From assembly GCA_040387055.1 (NCBI GenBank), contig JAZKEM010000196.1, forward strand, positions 1 through 12,828: a stretch of DNA of 12,828 nucleotides, written 5' to 3'. The first letter of the stretch is position 1. Every line of letters starts with the position of its first letter. Of the stretch, positions 12,443 through 12,828 are shown piece after piece. The notes beneath the pieces are model-generated. The model was not told the origin of the DNA. It made no database searches and was given only the letters and a program-made list of their open reading frames with translations. The stretch is from Stenotrophobium sp040387055. GTDB lineage: Bacteria > Pseudomonadota > Gammaproteobacteria > Nevskiales > Nevskiaceae. Both the position numbers and the translations under genes were made by a program.

Positions 12443-12828
12443 ATGGCTCTGATCACCCTAGGTTTGTCGCATCACAACGCGCCCGTTGAGGCGCGTGAGC
12501 GCTTGGCGTTCGCCGAAGCCGACCTATCGCTAGCACTGACCCGCCTGCGCGCACTGCCGGGCGTCGATGAAGCTGCGATCATTTCCACCTGCAACCGCAC
12601 CGAGATCATGGCGGTGGCGCCTCTGGATGAAGAGCGCCGGATTCTGGACTGGTGGCGCCGCGAGCGTCAGGCGCCGGAAGGCTATCTCGAAAAATTCCTC
12701 TATACCCATCGCGATAGCGGCAGCATCACGCACAGCTTGCGCGTGGCGTCCGGTCTGGATTCGATGGTGATTGGCGAGCCGCAGATTCTGGGACAGATGA
12801 AGCAGTCGTTTGCCGTGGCCAACGAAAC
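12443..12828 (+). CDS. hemA: Glutamyl-tRNA reductase, 5' part (truncated by window end)
   Basis: The first 128 residues of a protein usually about 420 long. HemA reduces glutamyl-tRNA(Glu) with NADPH to glutamate-1-semialdehyde, the committed step of C5-pathway tetrapyrrole and heme synthesis. The start MALITLGLSHHNAPVEARER is typical. The nucleophilic Cys50 lies in ISTCNRTE (47-54), and GLDSMVIGEPQILGQMK (104-120) is the other family signature. The frame is open to the end of the window. The ATG at 12443 is the only one that gives the family N-terminus; TAGAG 6 bases or so upstream is a weak ribosome-binding site. It is divergent from the TPR-lolB-ispE genes, as in other gammaproteobacteria, with a long AT-rich leader. 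Confidence 0.96.
   Translation, partial: MALITLGLSHHNAPVEARERLAFAEADLSLALTRLRALPGVDEAAIISTCNRTEIMAVAPLDEERRILDWWRRERQAPEGYLEKFLYTHRDSGSITHSLRVASGLDSMVIGEPQILGQMKQSFAVANE

Noticed and set aside
1..12828. CRISPR array, insertion sequence, prophage, toxin-antitoxin or defence system
   Set aside because: No spaced long direct repeats, transposase, integrase or defence-gene motifs were seen, and the two tRNAs show no flanking attachment-site repeats or integrase.

Overview
The window is an ordinary stretch of a Gammaproteobacterium chromosome. The best evidence is the gene order hemA (divergent), TPR lipoprotein-region gene, lolB, ispE, tRNA-Gln, prs, rplY, pth, ychF, which is the order I know from Pseudomonas and related gammaproteobacteria. 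Base composition looks moderately GC-rich (mid-50s per cent by eye). The genus cannot be fixed from sequence alone. A run of exactly 100 N (10040-10139) shows that this is a draft assembly.

Region 1 (1-3103) is accessory metabolism and signalling. On the + strand, the 3' end of an SCP-x type thiolase (lipid-transfer protein) is followed 40 bases later by a small SnoaL-like/NTF2-fold protein. A convergent short-chain dehydrogenase homologue on the - strand lacks the usual Ser and Tyr of the family. Divergent from it is a GAF-GGDEF diguanylate cyclase. Together the first three suggest degradation of a sterol-, terpenoid- or branched-acyl-type substrate, but the substrate is not visible.

Region 2 (3239-5138) holds a CAU-anticodon tRNA on the - strand with its own promoter and terminator. 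Divergent from it is a lone opgD, encoding a Tat-exported osmoregulated periplasmic glucan protein. It ends at a bidirectional terminator shared with ychF.

Region 3 (5157-12161, all - strand) is the housekeeping block, in transcription order: TPR protein, lolB (outer-membrane lipoprotein insertion; interrupted by the gap), ispE (isoprenoid precursor synthesis), tRNA-Gln, prs (PRPP synthesis), rplY (5S rRNA-binding L25/CTC), pth (peptidyl-tRNA recycling) and ychF (ribosome-associated ATPase). It is not one simple operon. Clear Rho-independent terminators follow prs and rplY, and tRNA-Gln and rplY each have a recognisable promoter. Three promoters (tRNA-Met, rplY, tRNA-Gln) share the same -10/discriminator TANAATGCGCGCC, the GC-rich type typical of growth-rate and ppGpp-controlled translation genes.

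Region 4 (12162-12828) is an AT-rich divergent control region with a striking 7-bp TATAA-phased repeat, followed by the 5' part of hemA (glutamyl-tRNA reductase), which runs off the end. I found no mobile element, CRISPR array, phage gene or convincing new multi-gene system. The items worth a second look are regulatory features, the unusual SDR and the assembly gap.
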